Origin: Jiangella alkaliphila
Lineage (GTDB): Bacteria; Actinomycetota; Actinomycetes; Jiangellales; Jiangellaceae
Assembly: GCF_900105925.1 (NCBI RefSeq)
Contig: NZ_LT629791.1
Coordinates: 2,453,278 to 2,517,277 of the forward strand
DNA length: 64,000 nt
Reading direction: 5' to 3'
A program made the position numbers and the translations under genes. Shown here in pieces: positions 27,536-36,015 of this stretch; the stretch's first letter is position 1, and each line of letters opens with the position of its first letter. The notes beneath the pieces are model-generated. The model was not told where the DNA came from and made no database searches. It was given only the letters and a program-made list of their open reading frames with translations.

Positions 27536-27624
27536 CGTTGGCGGCTCCATGCTTCGCTGGAAGGGGTGGCAGCTGCGCGTCTGGATGGTCGATCTCTGCG
27601 GCCGGCAGATGATCAGGAGGCTAG

Positions 27625-27668
27625 CAGTAAATACTGTGATTCGACAGATGTCAGAAGTTTATTCTGAC
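27625..27668. promoter_or_regulatory. Two palindromes between divergent genes
   Basis: CAGTAAATACTG at 27625-27636 is a palindrome with an AA centre, and GTCAGAA/TTCTGAC arms with a 5-base spacer lie at 27650-27668. They sit between the secreted sialidase-fold gene and the DGPF/ECF genes. TGTCAG followed 15 bases later by CGTC could be an ECF-type promoter for the plus strand. All of this is inference from symmetry and spacing. Confidence 0.4.
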
Positions 27669-27721
27669 GCGTCCCATTTCGGGACCCTGTCTCGTCATAA
27701 GGATGAGAGCGGAGGTAACCC

Positions 27722-28063
27722 ATGCGGTACGCCCTGATGTTCTATGCGGAGCCCGGCCACGACGACGACCGGCCCGAGGCCGAGCGGGTCGCCGTCCAGG
27801 CCGAGTACGAGGCCCTCGGCAACGATCCCCGCTTCCTCAGCGGCGCGCAGTTGCAGCCGGCCGAGACCGCGACCAGCGTGCGCGTCGCCGGTGGCCGGAC
27901 GCTGCTGACCGACGGCCCGTTCGCCGACACCAAAGAGGTGCTCGGCGGCATCTGCCTCATCGAGGCCGCCGACCTCGACGAGGCCATCGAGGTGGCGGCG
28001 CGCGTCCCGGCCGCCCGCTACGGCGGTGTCGTCGAGGTCCGTCCGCTGGTGGCGCTGCGCTGA
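27722..28063 (+). CDS. DGPF (YCII-related) domain protein
   Basis: 113 residues with GGAGG nine bases before the ATG region. MRYALMFYAEP at the start and TLLTDGPFADTKEVLGG in the middle are the signatures of DGPF proteins. These are regularly encoded directly before ECF42 sigma factors; their function is not settled. The stop codon overlaps the start of the sigma-factor gene. Confidence 0.92.
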   Translation: MRYALMFYAEPGHDDDRPEAERVAVQAEYEALGNDPRFLSGAQLQPAETATSVRVAGGRTLLTDGPFADTKEVLGGICLIEAADLDEAIEVAARVPAARYGGVVEVRPLVALR

Positions 28064-29223
28064 GCGGCCTGGAGGAGGTCTTCCGCGACGAGTGGGGCCG
28101 GGTGCTGGCCTCGCTGGTCGGGTTTCTCGGCGACTTCGACCGGGCCGAGGAGGCCGCGCAGGAGGCGTTCGCGATCGCCGCAGCGCGCTGGCCGGAGTCT
28201 GGCGTGCCGGACAAGCCGGGCGCCTGGCTGGTGACGACGGCGCGCAACCGGGCCATCGACCGCATCCGCCGCGAGCGCACGCTGGCGGAGAAGATCCACC
28301 TCCTGCCGGCGCCGGAGGTCACCATGGAGGAGTTCGACGACGCCGTGATCAAGGACGAGCGGCTCGAGCTGATCTTCACCTGCTGCCACCCGGCGCTGGC
28401 GCTGGAGGGTCAGGTCGCGCTCACGCTACGGGCGCTCGGCGGCCTCGAGACCGCCGAGATCGCCCGGGCGTTCCTGGTCTCCGAGGAGACGATGAAGCGC
28501 CGGCTGACCAGGGCGAAGGCGAAGATCAAGGCGGCCGGCATCCCGTTCGCGGTGCCCGACGAGCGGCTGCTGCCGGACCGCCTCGACGCGGTGCTGGCGA
28601 TCGTCTACCTGATCTACAACGAGGGCTACAGCGGCCGGGTCGACCTCGGCGCAGAGGCGATCCGGCTGGGCCGCGTGCTGGCGGCGCTGATGGCCGACCA
28701 GCCCGAGCCGCACGGGCTGCTGGCGCTGATGCTGATCCACCACGCCCGCCAGGCGGCCCGGTTCGACGGCGACGACCTCGTGCTGCTGGAGGACCAGGAC
28801 CGCTCGCTGTGGGACCAGTCGCTGCTGGCCGCGGGCCGGGCGGCGCTGGACCGTGCGGTCGAGCTGGGCGGGCGCGGGCCGTACGTGCTGCAGGCGGCGA
28901 TCGCGTCACAGCAGACGCGCGAGCGGATCGACTGGCACCGGGTGGCCGGGCTGTACCGCCGGCTGGCCGAGCTGACCGGCTCGCCGGTGGTCGAGCTGAA
29001 CCGGGCCGTGGCGCTGGCCCAGGCCGGCGACCCCGCGACCGCGCTGCGCGCCGTCGACCGCCTCGCCCTCGACGGCTACCTGTACTTCCACTCCACCCGG
29101 GGCGAGCTGCTGCGCCGGCTCGGCCGCGACGCCGAGGCCGAGGCGGCGTACCGCCGTGCGCTCGGCCTGGCCACCACGACACCCGAGCGGCGGTTCCTCA
29201 CCCGGCGGCTGGAAGAACTCTAA
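28060..29223 (+). CDS. ECF42-type sigma factor with C-terminal TPR-like extension, CTG start
   Basis: 387 residues if started at the CTG at 28060, the only sensible codon before SGLEEVFRDEWG; no ATG, GTG or TTG in frame lies between this point and the first conserved residues. Related proteins begin at the same place. The CTG overlaps the DGPF stop (CTGA), so coupling may make up for a weak start. Sigma region 2 has DFDRAEEAAQEAFAIAAARW, region 4 ALGGLETAEIARAFLVSEET. The remaining 200 residues (IYLIYNEGYSG in the form AIVYLIYNEGYSG, ELNRAVALAQAGDP) are the extension of the ECF42 group, which lacks a classic anti-sigma factor. Confidence 0.88.
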   Translation: MSGLEEVFRDEWGRVLASLVGFLGDFDRAEEAAQEAFAIAAARWPESGVPDKPGAWLVTTARNRAIDRIRRERTLAEKIHLLPAPEVTMEEFDDAVIKDERLELIFTCCHPALALEGQVALTLRALGGLETAEIARAFLVSEETMKRRLTRAKAKIKAAGIPFAVPDERLLPDRLDAVLAIVYLIYNEGYSGRVDLGAEAIRLGRVLAALMADQPEPHGLLALMLIHHARQAARFDGDDLVLLEDQDRSLWDQSLLAAGRAALDRAVELGGRGPYVLQAAIASQQTRERIDWHRVAGLYRRLAELTGSPVVELNRAVALAQAGDPATALRAVDRLALDGYLYFHSTRGELLRRLGRDAEAEAAYRRALGLATTTPERRFLTRRLEEL

Positions 29224-29307
29224 GGCGCTTACTGCCGACCGCAGGGTCTGACGTCAGTCTCCGAAGATCAGCCGTCCCCTGGGCGGCCGCTCGTTCGTCG
29301 CCTGGGT

Positions 29308-30645
29308 ATGAGCGACACATCCACCCTGTATCTCTCGCCCCCGGTCGACGGTGAGCTCGTCCGGCCCGGCGACGACTCCTACGACGCGTACCGCAACGCC
29401 TACCAGCGGCACGGTCACCCGGCCCTGATCGTGCGGGCCGGCAGCACCGACGACGTCCGCCGGGCCGTCATCGCGGCCCGGGAGCACGACCTCGTCCTCT
29501 CGGTGCGCAGCGGCGGCCACGGCGGTCCCGGCTTCGCCACCAACGACGGCGGCATCGTGCTCGACCTCGGCCCGCTGGACGACGTCGAGGTCCTCGACGC
29601 CGGCCGCCGCCTGGTCCGCATCGGCGCTGGCGCACGGTGGGCCGGTGTCACGCAGGCGCTGGCCCCGCACGGCTGGTCCATCTCCTCCGGCGACACCACC
29701 GAGGTCGGCGTCGGCGGGCTGATCCTCGGCGGCGGCATGGGCTGGCTGGTGCGCCAGGTCGGCCTCACCATCGACGCCTTGGTCGCGGCCGAGGTCGTCA
29801 CCGCCGACGGCCGCGTGCTGCGGGCCAGCGCCGCCGAGCACCCGGACCTGTTCTGGGCCCTGCGCGGCGGTGGCGGCAACTTCGGCGTCGTCACCCGCTT
29901 CGAGGTGGTCGCCCAGCCGGTGCCCGAGGTGTACTCCGGGACGATCGCCTACCCGCGCTCCGACGCGGCCGCCGTCCTCAGGGGCTGGCGCGACGTCATG
30001 CGGGCGGCGCCGGACGAGCTCACCTCGATGCTGGTGCTGCTGCCGGAGGGCATGGCGCCGCAGGCGCTGATGATCGGCGTCTGCGTCGCGCACGGCGACG
30101 CCGCCGCGGCCGAGAAGGTGGTCGAGCCGCTGCTCCGGCTCGGCGCGGCGACCCCGCTGGACCTCAAGGTGCGGCCGTACGGCGACGTCCTCGCCCCGCC
30201 GCCCCCGGCGCCGCCGGCCGGCGTGCCGGTGCTGGCCAAGAACCGTCTGACCAGCGTGCTCAGCGACGAGCTGATCGACCTCTACCTGGCCGGCCTCGCC
30301 GGCGGCCCGCCGGTGGTCGGGCAGGTGCGCGCCCTGGGCGGCGCCGTCGCCCGGGTGCCCGGCACCGCGACCGCGTTCGCCTACCGCGACAGCGAGGCGA
30401 TGCTGTCGGCCGTGTCGCTGTCGCCCGCACCGGAGGCGCGCGCGGCGTTCGACGCGTACTGGGCCACGCTCGCCCCGCACACCCGCGGCGCCTACGGGAA
30501 CCTGATGAGCTCGCTCGACCCCGAGGACGTGGCCGAGCTCTACCCGCCCGAGACGCGCCGGCGGCTGGTCGAGGCCAAGCGGACCTATGACCCGGAGAAC
30601 CTGTTCCGCCAGAACTTCAACATCCCACCCGAGGCGACGCCATGA
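29308..30645 (+). CDS. FAD-linked oxidase (berberine-bridge type)
   Basis: 445 residues. The PCMH FAD domain has SVRSGGHGGPG, whose His is the covalent FAD site of this family, and GGLILGGGMGWLVRQVGLT, where the second (Cys) attachment site of bicovalent members is absent. ALRGGGGNFGVVTRFE and the C-terminal BBE motif YDPENLFRQNFNIPP are clear. It shares its operon with the MFS exporter (ATGA overlap). It probably oxidises an alcohol or a sugar-like substrate. A paralogue lies at 58654. Confidence 0.9.
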   Translation: MSDTSTLYLSPPVDGELVRPGDDSYDAYRNAYQRHGHPALIVRAGSTDDVRRAVIAAREHDLVLSVRSGGHGGPGFATNDGGIVLDLGPLDDVEVLDAGRRLVRIGAGARWAGVTQALAPHGWSISSGDTTEVGVGGLILGGGMGWLVRQVGLTIDALVAAEVVTADGRVLRASAAEHPDLFWALRGGGGNFGVVTRFEVVAQPVPEVYSGTIAYPRSDAAAVLRGWRDVMRAAPDELTSMLVLLPEGMAPQALMIGVCVAHGDAAAAEKVVEPLLRLGAATPLDLKVRPYGDVLAPPPPAPPAGVPVLAKNRLTSVLSDELIDLYLAGLAGGPPVVGQVRALGGAVARVPGTATAFAYRDSEAMLSAVSLSPAPEARAAFDAYWATLAPHTRGAYGNLMSSLDPEDVAELYPPETRRRLVEAKRTYDPENLFRQNFNIPPEATP

Positions 30646-32123
30646 CCGACGCGCACCCGCGGCGCTGGCTGATCCTGGCGGTCATCTGCGTCGCCCAGCT
30701 CATGGTGGTCCTCGACGCCACCGTGATGAACCTCGCGCTGCCGCCGGCCCAGGAGGACCTCGGCTTCTCCGACGCCGACCGGCAATGGGTCCTCACCTCC
30801 TACCTGCTGGCGTTCGGGAGCCTGCTGCTGTTCTGCGGCCGGCTGGCCGACCTGATCGGGCGCCGAGTGACGTTCCTGGTCGGGCTCGGCGGCTTCGCTG
30901 CCGCCTCGGCCGTCGGTGGCGCCGCGAACAGCTTCGAGCTGCTGGTCGCGGCGCGCACCGGCCAGGGCGTGTTCGCCGCGCTGCTGGCGCCGGCCGCGCT
31001 CTCCCTGCTGGCCACGACGTTCACCGACCCGGCGGAGAAGGGCAAGGCGTTCGGCGCCTTCGGCGCGGTCGCCGCCAGCGGCTCGGGCCTCGGCCTGCTC
31101 ATCGGCGGCGCGCTGACCTCCGGCCTGTCCTGGCGCTGGTGCATGTACATCAACGTCGTCTTCGCCGCGGTCGCGATCGTCGGCGGCCTGCTGTACCTGG
31201 ACCGGCCGGCCCGGACGTCCGGCGCCCGGCTGGACGTCCCGGGCGTGCTGTCGGTGTCGGGCGGGATGTTCTTCCTGGTCTACGGCTTCTCCAATGCGGC
31301 GACGGACGGCTGGGGGACGCCGGGGACGTGGGGCTTCCTCGCCGCCGGTGGCGTGCTGCTGGCCGTCTTCGTGCTCTGGCAGACGCGGGCGGCCCAGCCG
31401 CTGCTGCCGCCGCGGATCCTGCTGGACCGCACCCGCGCGGGCGCGAACGTCAGCCTGCTGGTCGTGGGCGCGGGCATCTTCGGCCTGTTCCTGTTCCTCG
31501 TCTACTACCTGCAGACGACGCTCGGGTACTCGGCGATCAGGTCGGGGCTCGCGCTGCTGCCGATGGTGGCGGTCACCGCCGTGGCGGCGAACTGGGGCAA
31601 CGTCGCGCTGATGCCGCGGTTCGGCCCGCGCGTGCCGGCCGTCGCCGGGCTGCTGCTCAGCGGGGCCGGGTCGGCCTGGCTGACCGGCATCGGCGCCGAG
31701 TCGAACTACGTCGCCGAACTGCTCGGCCCGCTCGCGGTCGTCGGCGCCGGCATGGGCCTCATCTACGCCGCGGCGCTGCAGAGCGGCACCTTCGGCGTCG
31801 CGCCTCAGGACGCCGGGGTCGCGTCGGCGACCCTGCAGATCGGGCAGCAGCTCGGCGGCGCCGTCGGCACGGCGTTGTTCAACACGCTCGCGGCCAACGC
31901 CACCGCCGACTACCTGGCCGCCCACGCGGACGGGCCGCCGGCGCCGGAGCTTCTGCACCTCGCCGCGATCGACGGCTACACCAGGGTGTTCTGGTGGTGC
32001 GCCAGCCTGTTCGCCGCCGGCGCGGTCGCCTGCGGACTGCTGCTGCGACGGGGTCCGCTGCCGGCCGCCGCGGAGAGCGTCCCCGCGGCGCCGCCCGCCC
32101 AGGCTGAGCCGGCGCCGTCCTGA
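30642..32123 (+). CDS. MFS drug/H+ antiporter, 14-TM (DHA2, EmrB/QacA type)
   Basis: 493 residues and about 14 membrane segments. The N-terminal MVVLDATVMNLALPPAQEDL is the DHA2 motif D1-like sequence, and GRLADLIGRRVTFLVGL is motif A. The start overlaps the stop of the oxidase gene, so the oxidase product or a related toxic compound may be exported. The C-terminus is short, cytoplasmic and Pro/Ala rich. Confidence 0.9.
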   Translation: MTDAHPRRWLILAVICVAQLMVVLDATVMNLALPPAQEDLGFSDADRQWVLTSYLLAFGSLLLFCGRLADLIGRRVTFLVGLGGFAAASAVGGAANSFELLVAARTGQGVFAALLAPAALSLLATTFTDPAEKGKAFGAFGAVAASGSGLGLLIGGALTSGLSWRWCMYINVVFAAVAIVGGLLYLDRPARTSGARLDVPGVLSVSGGMFFLVYGFSNAATDGWGTPGTWGFLAAGGVLLAVFVLWQTRAAQPLLPPRILLDRTRAGANVSLLVVGAGIFGLFLFLVYYLQTTLGYSAIRSGLALLPMVAVTAVAANWGNVALMPRFGPRVPAVAGLLLSGAGSAWLTGIGAESNYVAELLGPLAVVGAGMGLIYAAALQSGTFGVAPQDAGVASATLQIGQQLGGAVGTALFNTLAANATADYLAAHADGPPAPELLHLAAIDGYTRVFWWCASLFAAGAVACGLLLRRGPLPAAAESVPAAPPAQAEPAPS

Positions 32124-32142
32124 CCCGGTGTTCGTCCTGCCG

Positions 32143-32991
32143 CTACGGCGTGGCGGCGTCCTCCGCGGGCGCCGTCGCGTCGTCGTCGGCGGGTGGCGTC
32201 GCGTCGTCGCCGGAGCCGCCGGCCTCGACCGCGTCGACCTGCTCCTGGGTGTAGCCGCAGTAGTTGACCGCCTCGCGCTGCCAGTAGCTGACCAGCCGGG
32301 ACTTGCCTGCCGCGTGGGCGTCGGCGACGGTGCCTTCGTAGATGCGGCCGTCCTGCGACTCGCGGTTGACGTCGGGGACCTCTTCGCACACGTGGAAGAC
32401 CGAGCCGGACCGGGTCCAATAGACGAGGTTCTCGCCGGTCAGCTGCTCGACGATGTTCGTCTCCTCGGAGTACTGCTCGACCGACGGCGAGTCGAAGTCG
32501 ATGCCGAAGAACACCGCGACCGCGGCGACGGCGACCGCGATGCCGCCGGCGATGCCCTTCTGCCGGCCGTCCATGTCCTTGTTGGTGAAGATCAGGACGA
32601 TCAGCGGCAGGAACGCGATGACGGTGATGATCGCGCCGAGCTGGTTCTGGATGAAGAACCGCGTCGGCTCGCTCTTGCGCGCCGGGTCCAGCCGGTTGGC
32701 CCGCTTCCACAGCAGCGACCCGCCGATGGCGAGCGCGCCGATGACGACGATCATCGCGATCAGCAGGACCATGTTGACGGGGTCCTGCCGGAGCACCCAG
32801 AAGATGGCGAACGCCTCGCCGGCGATGGCCAGCAGCCACAGCCCGCCGGCGATCAACCGGAACTTCGTGGCCTGCTGCTTCGCCTCGGGCGTCGGCGTCC
32901 AGGTCGGCTCGTCGGCAGTGCGCTCGGTCGTGGCTTCCGGGGCGGACTCGACCCGGACGACCTCCTTCTTCTTCCTGCTGCGTCCAGCCAC
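32143..32991 (-). CDS. Membrane protein of unknown function with acidic C-terminal tail
   Basis: 282 residues from a GTG at 32991 preceded by GGGAGG; the open frame can be extended 12 residues to an ATG at 33027. A Lys/Arg-rich start (GRSRKKKEVV) is followed by four membrane segments (about residues 45-165). A soluble domain with two Cys (FHVCEEVPDV, VNYCGYTQEQ) follows, and then a repetitive Asp/Ala/Pro/Thr tail. The extracytoplasmic Cys pair might form a disulfide. I do not recognise the family. It converges on the MFS gene with a 19-base gap. Confidence 0.8.
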   Translation of the reverse strand: MAGRSRKKKEVVRVESAPEATTERTADEPTWTPTPEAKQQATKFRLIAGGLWLLAIAGEAFAIFWVLRQDPVNMVLLIAMIVVIGALAIGGSLLWKRANRLDPARKSEPTRFFIQNQLGAIITVIAFLPLIVLIFTNKDMDGRQKGIAGGIAVAVAAVAVFFGIDFDSPSVEQYSEETNIVEQLTGENLVYWTRSGSVFHVCEEVPDVNRESQDGRIYEGTVADAHAAGKSRLVSYWQREAVNYCGYTQEQVDAVEAGGSGDDATPPADDDATAPAEDAATP

Positions 32992-33102
32992 GATGATCCT
33001 CCCGCGTGAGATGGCGGGGATGAGCATAGGGCCAAGGCGCGAGGTACGCCTGTCGTAGCGGGAAGTTCGTGCTCGCCGGGGGTTTTGCGGTGGAGATTGC
33101 CG

Positions 33103-33137
33103 AGTTGGCCGTCCCCCTGCTGCCCATTTTCTTAGCC
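33103..33137 (+). repeat. End of palindromic MITE-like repeat, copy A (truncated)
   Basis: 35 bases with CCCCCTGCTGCCCATTTTC in the middle match, in inverted orientation and with two mismatches, the sequence at 35973-36007, and in direct orientation the start of the solo copy at 61896. Past base 33137 the similarity stops, where IS1380-type sequence begins. Confidence 0.8.
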
Positions 33138-33873
33138 TCGATCCGTGGAAGGGCTATCGGGTGATCTTCGCTCCTGACTGTTGATCTTGATCGGGGTCGT
33201 GGGCAGGGCTGGTCGGCTGGTCTGCCCAGCTCTTCCACGTGTCGGTGTCCGGTCGGGGCCCGGTGCGGGCGGTGGTCGACGGTCAGGCCGCCGCGGCGGG
33301 TGGCCCGGTGGCGAGCACGTGGTTCCAGAGGCGGGTCCACTGCTGGGCCCAGGGCCAGTGCGTGGGCAGGTGCAACACGCGGCGGCGTTGCGGGCGGGCC
33401 AGCCGGGCGGGCACGGTGACGATCTGTCGGCGCAGTGTCGCGCCGCGCGCGACGGCATGCCGCGGACTGGTCAGGGTGCCGGCGGCGCGGAGCAGGTTGT
33501 GGGTCATCGCGGCGCAGGTCGCCCAGGCGGCGTTCGCGGCGAACCGGCCAGACGGCAGGTGGGCCAGCGGCCCGTCGATGAGGTCGGCGAACACGGTCTC
33601 GATGATCGCGTGCGCGCGGTGGGTGATGTCCGCGTCGGCGGTCGGTTCGGTGTTGTCGGTGAAGAACGGGTGGTGCCGCCAGACCGGGAACAGTTCATCG
33701 GTCTTGGCGCGGTCGCGGACCCGGCGCACGATCAGCCGGGCGGTGACCTGGTGCTTCTTGGCCTTGGAGCCGAACGCGGTGAACGGTACTTCGGCGACGT
33801 GGGCGTCGGAGATCAACTGCCCGGTGTCCGGGTCGACGACCGCGCCGGGGTAGTGCACCGGTGTCCACGCGTC
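33138..33873 (-). mobile_element. IS1380-type element, 3' fragment
   Basis: This stretch holds the C-terminal third of an IS1380 family transposase (translated as the tail of the chimeric frame at 33283-35130) and about 145 bases downstream of its stop. Characteristic pieces are HAIIETVFADLIDGPLAHLP, SGRFAANAAWATCAAMTHNL and HLPTHWPWAQQW. The 5' two thirds of the element are missing; the fragment is bounded on the right by the edge of an IS256-type element. The outer edge at 33138 is set by loss of similarity to the palindromic repeat. Confidence 0.7.
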
Positions 33874-35130
33874 GGGGCCTGTCAAGTTGAGTGCTTTCTT
33901 CCATCCATGGGTTCCGGTGCCTGATGCTCCTCCTCGTTTCCGGCTGATGTTACGGATCCCGAGAAAGAGCAGCTTCATGGCGGCGTCATCGTCGGGGAAG
34001 TGGCCGCGAGTCTTGGTGATCTTCCGCAGCTGGTAGTTGATTGATTCGATCAGGTTCGTCGTGTAGACGATTCGGCGTAGCTCGGCCGGGTAATCCAGGA
34101 ACGGGATGAACTCGTTCCACGCATTCTTCCACACCTCGATCGCGCCGGGATACTGCTGCCCGAAATTCTGCTCGAATTCTTTCAACGCGATCTCGGCCGC
34201 CGCGACGCCGGGAGCGGTGTAGATGTGACGCATCGCCGTGGCGACCTTTTTCCGGTCGCCGTAGGAGATGAATCGCATCGTGTTGCGGATGACGTGCACG
34301 ACACAGGTTTGCACGGTGACCTTGTCGAACACGCTGCGCGCGGCGTCAGGCAGCCCGGTGAGCCCGTCGCAGCACAGGATGAGGACGTCGCGCAGGCCCC
34401 GGTTGCGCAGCTGCGTGAGCACGTGCGCCCAGAACTTCGCGCCCTCCTCCGCGGCGATCCAGATCCCCAGCACGTCCTTCAACCCGTCGACGTCGACGCC
34501 CACGACCAGGTGTGCGGACTTCAGCGTGACCGAGCCGCGGTCGCGGACCCGGATCCGGATGGCGTCGACGTAGACGATCGGGTAGACCTCGTCGACCGGC
34601 CGGTTCTGCCACAGTGTGATCTCGTCCACGACCACGTCGGTGATCTTGGAGATCAGCGCCGGCGACGTGTTGATGTCGTAGATCTCCTTCAGGTGCGCCT
34701 CGATCTCCCGGGTCGATAGCCCGCGCGCATACAACGACAGAATGATGTCCTCGATCGCGCCGACACGCCGGGAGTGTTTCGGCACGATCTGCGGGGCGAA
34801 TGTCGAATTCCGGTCTCGTGGCACGGTCACGTTCACCGGGCCGGCCGTCGTCGCGACCGTTTTGGCCGAACGCCCATTCCGGGAGTTCCCCGATCCGCGC
34901 CCAGCCGGATCACCGGGCTCATAACCGAGATGATCGGTCATCTCGGTCTCCAACGCCCGCTCCAGAACTCTCGACGTCAACCGATTCAACAACCCATGAA
35001 CACCATCAACCGGTGTCCCGGACGACTCGGCATCCGCCAACAGATTATCAATCGCCTCATCCGGCAACACCGCCGCCAACCGACGAGCTGCCTCATCCGA
35101 GGAATCGACAACCTTCTCCTGCTCCGACAC
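33283..35130 (-). CDS. Chimeric frame: IS256 family transposase joined to IS1380 transposase C-terminus
   Basis: 615 residues from a GTG at 35130 (GAGAGGA upstream). Residues 1-415 are an IS256 (MULE-domain) transposase: VPRDRNSTFAPQIVPKHSR, YVDAIRIRVRD with the first catalytic Asp, DGLTGLPDAARSVF with the second, and TTNLIESINYQLRK with the Glu. The normal IS256 ending after GWKKALNL is replaced at about base 33874 by an open frame into the C-terminus of an IS1380 transposase (VVDPDTGQLISDAHVAEVPF onward). The fusion is the result of a junction at the IS256 edge. The IS256 part keeps its catalytic residues and may be active; the IS1380 part is a remnant. Confidence 0.85.
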   Translation of the reverse strand: MSEQEKVVDSSDEAARRLAAVLPDEAIDNLLADAESSGTPVDGVHGLLNRLTSRVLERALETEMTDHLGYEPGDPAGRGSGNSRNGRSAKTVATTAGPVNVTVPRDRNSTFAPQIVPKHSRRVGAIEDIILSLYARGLSTREIEAHLKEIYDINTSPALISKITDVVVDEITLWQNRPVDEVYPIVYVDAIRIRVRDRGSVTLKSAHLVVGVDVDGLKDVLGIWIAAEEGAKFWAHVLTQLRNRGLRDVLILCCDGLTGLPDAARSVFDKVTVQTCVVHVIRNTMRFISYGDRKKVATAMRHIYTAPGVAAAEIALKEFEQNFGQQYPGAIEVWKNAWNEFIPFLDYPAELRRIVYTTNLIESINYQLRKITKTRGHFPDDDAAMKLLFLGIRNISRKRGGASGTGTHGWKKALNLTGPDAWTPVHYPGAVVDPDTGQLISDAHVAEVPFTAFGSKAKKHQVTARLIVRRVRDRAKTDELFPVWRHHPFFTDNTEPTADADITHRAHAIIETVFADLIDGPLAHLPSGRFAANAAWATCAAMTHNLLRAAGTLTSPRHAVARGATLRRQIVTVPARLARPQRRRVLHLPTHWPWAQQWTRLWNHVLATGPPAAAA

Positions 35131-35215
35131 AAAGAATCCTCTCGCGGCCACGACGCAAACACGCCCGGACCAATCCTGGCCCACCCGGCCTTACACGAAA
35201 GATTCAACACGCCCC
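33874..35215 (-). mobile_element. IS256 family insertion sequence, apparently full length
   Basis: About 1342 bp. Reading inward, both edges begin GGGGC and share a GTTGA-T-CTTTC block (left edge GTTGAGTGCTTTC, right edge GTTGAATCTTTC), a plausible imperfect terminal inverted repeat. The 8 to 9 bases outside the two edges do not match, so no target duplication is seen. The element sits between an IS1380 fragment and an IS5 fragment, which suggests recombination between two IS256 copies. Exact edges are estimates. Confidence 0.7.
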
Positions 35216-35800
35216 ACGCTGGGCGACGCTGGCGCGGTAGCCGCGGTCCACCCAAGCCTTGGACACGCCCGCGTGGCGATCGGCGAGGCGATCAACCAGG
35301 TCACGCCCACCTGCGGTGTCGTGCACGCTGGCCGCGGTGATCAACACCACCAGCAGCAGCCCCAGCGTGTCGGTGGCGATATGCCGCTTGCGTCCCTTGA
35401 TCTTCTTGCCCGCATCGATGCCCTGATCGGACTCGGCCACATTCGACGACGTCTTCACCGACTGCGCGTCCAGGATCGCCGCGCTGGGCTCACTGGCCCG
35501 CCCGGCCGCTGCGCGCGCCGTGCCGCGCAGCAGGTCATGGATCTTCTCCGTCGTCCCGTCCTTCTCCCACTTGGCGTAGTAGTCATAGACGGTCTTGAAC
35601 GGCGGGAAATCGTGCGGCAAGTACTCCCAGGCGATGCCGGTCCGGTTCACGTACAAGATCGCGTTGACGATCTCTCGCAGGTCATGGACGGGCTCACTGA
35701 TCCCCAGCCCGCGCCGGGCCGCACGCCACCCGGACATGACCGGCTCGATCAGCGCCCACCGGGCATCGGACAGATCGCTACGGTACGGCGCCCTGGACAT
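35204..35800 (-). pseudogene. IS5 family transposase, 3'-truncated
   Basis: About 195 residues from MSRAPYRSDLSDARW (ATG at 35800). It has the helix-turn-helix-like DUF4096 N-terminus and the DDE blocks ILDAQSVKTSSNVAES (first Asp), GRKRHIATDTLG, and KAWVDRGYRAS (second Asp). The C-terminal part with the catalytic Glu is missing because the gene runs into the edge of the IS256 element at about 35215. Related full-length proteins have about 270 residues. It cannot be an active transposase. Confidence 0.85.
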
Positions 35801-35893
35801 CACAACGACGAGCCCTACCACACCACCCGCCCAAGAACGAGGACCCGAACACCAGCCAACCTCACAACCAGAACATCAACGGATCAGACGCCC
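35216..35893 (-). mobile_element. IS5 family element, truncated
   Basis: It contains the 5' part of the transposase gene and its upstream region. The right edge lies at the sequence GGGCGTCTGATCC (minus strand, about 35880-35892), which is of the type found at IS5 family ends. Directly outside it, TCTTAGG of the palindromic repeat begins, and its CTAAG is the kind of CTAR site used by IS5 elements. The left end is lost at the IS256 border. Confidence 0.6.
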
Positions 35894-36007
35894 TCTTAGG
35901 CCGCGTGCTTGCGGGTCAAGCGGTCATCGTCGGCGCGAAGCGCCCATCAGTCCGCTTGAGGCGCGGGTGCGCGGCTAAGAAAATGGGCAGCAGGGGGATG
36001 CCCAACT
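35894..36007 (-). repeat. Palindromic MITE-like repeat, copy B (interrupted by IS5)
   Basis: About 114 bases that read, on the minus strand, the same as the solo copy at 61896-62020 with a few changes. It starts with the 35-base end, then a near-palindrome with arms TTAGCCGCGCACCCGCG and CGCGGCCTAAGA type sequence and a core with TCAAGCGG/CCGCTTGA. The second outer end is missing at the IS5 border. It codes for nothing. Confidence 0.75.
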
Positions 36008-36015
36008 AGCCATTC

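Noticed and set aside
29254-30480. Minus-strand frame of 408 codons opposite the FAD-linked oxidase
   Set aside because: The plus-strand oxidase has complete PCMH and BBE motifs; the antisense frame has none.
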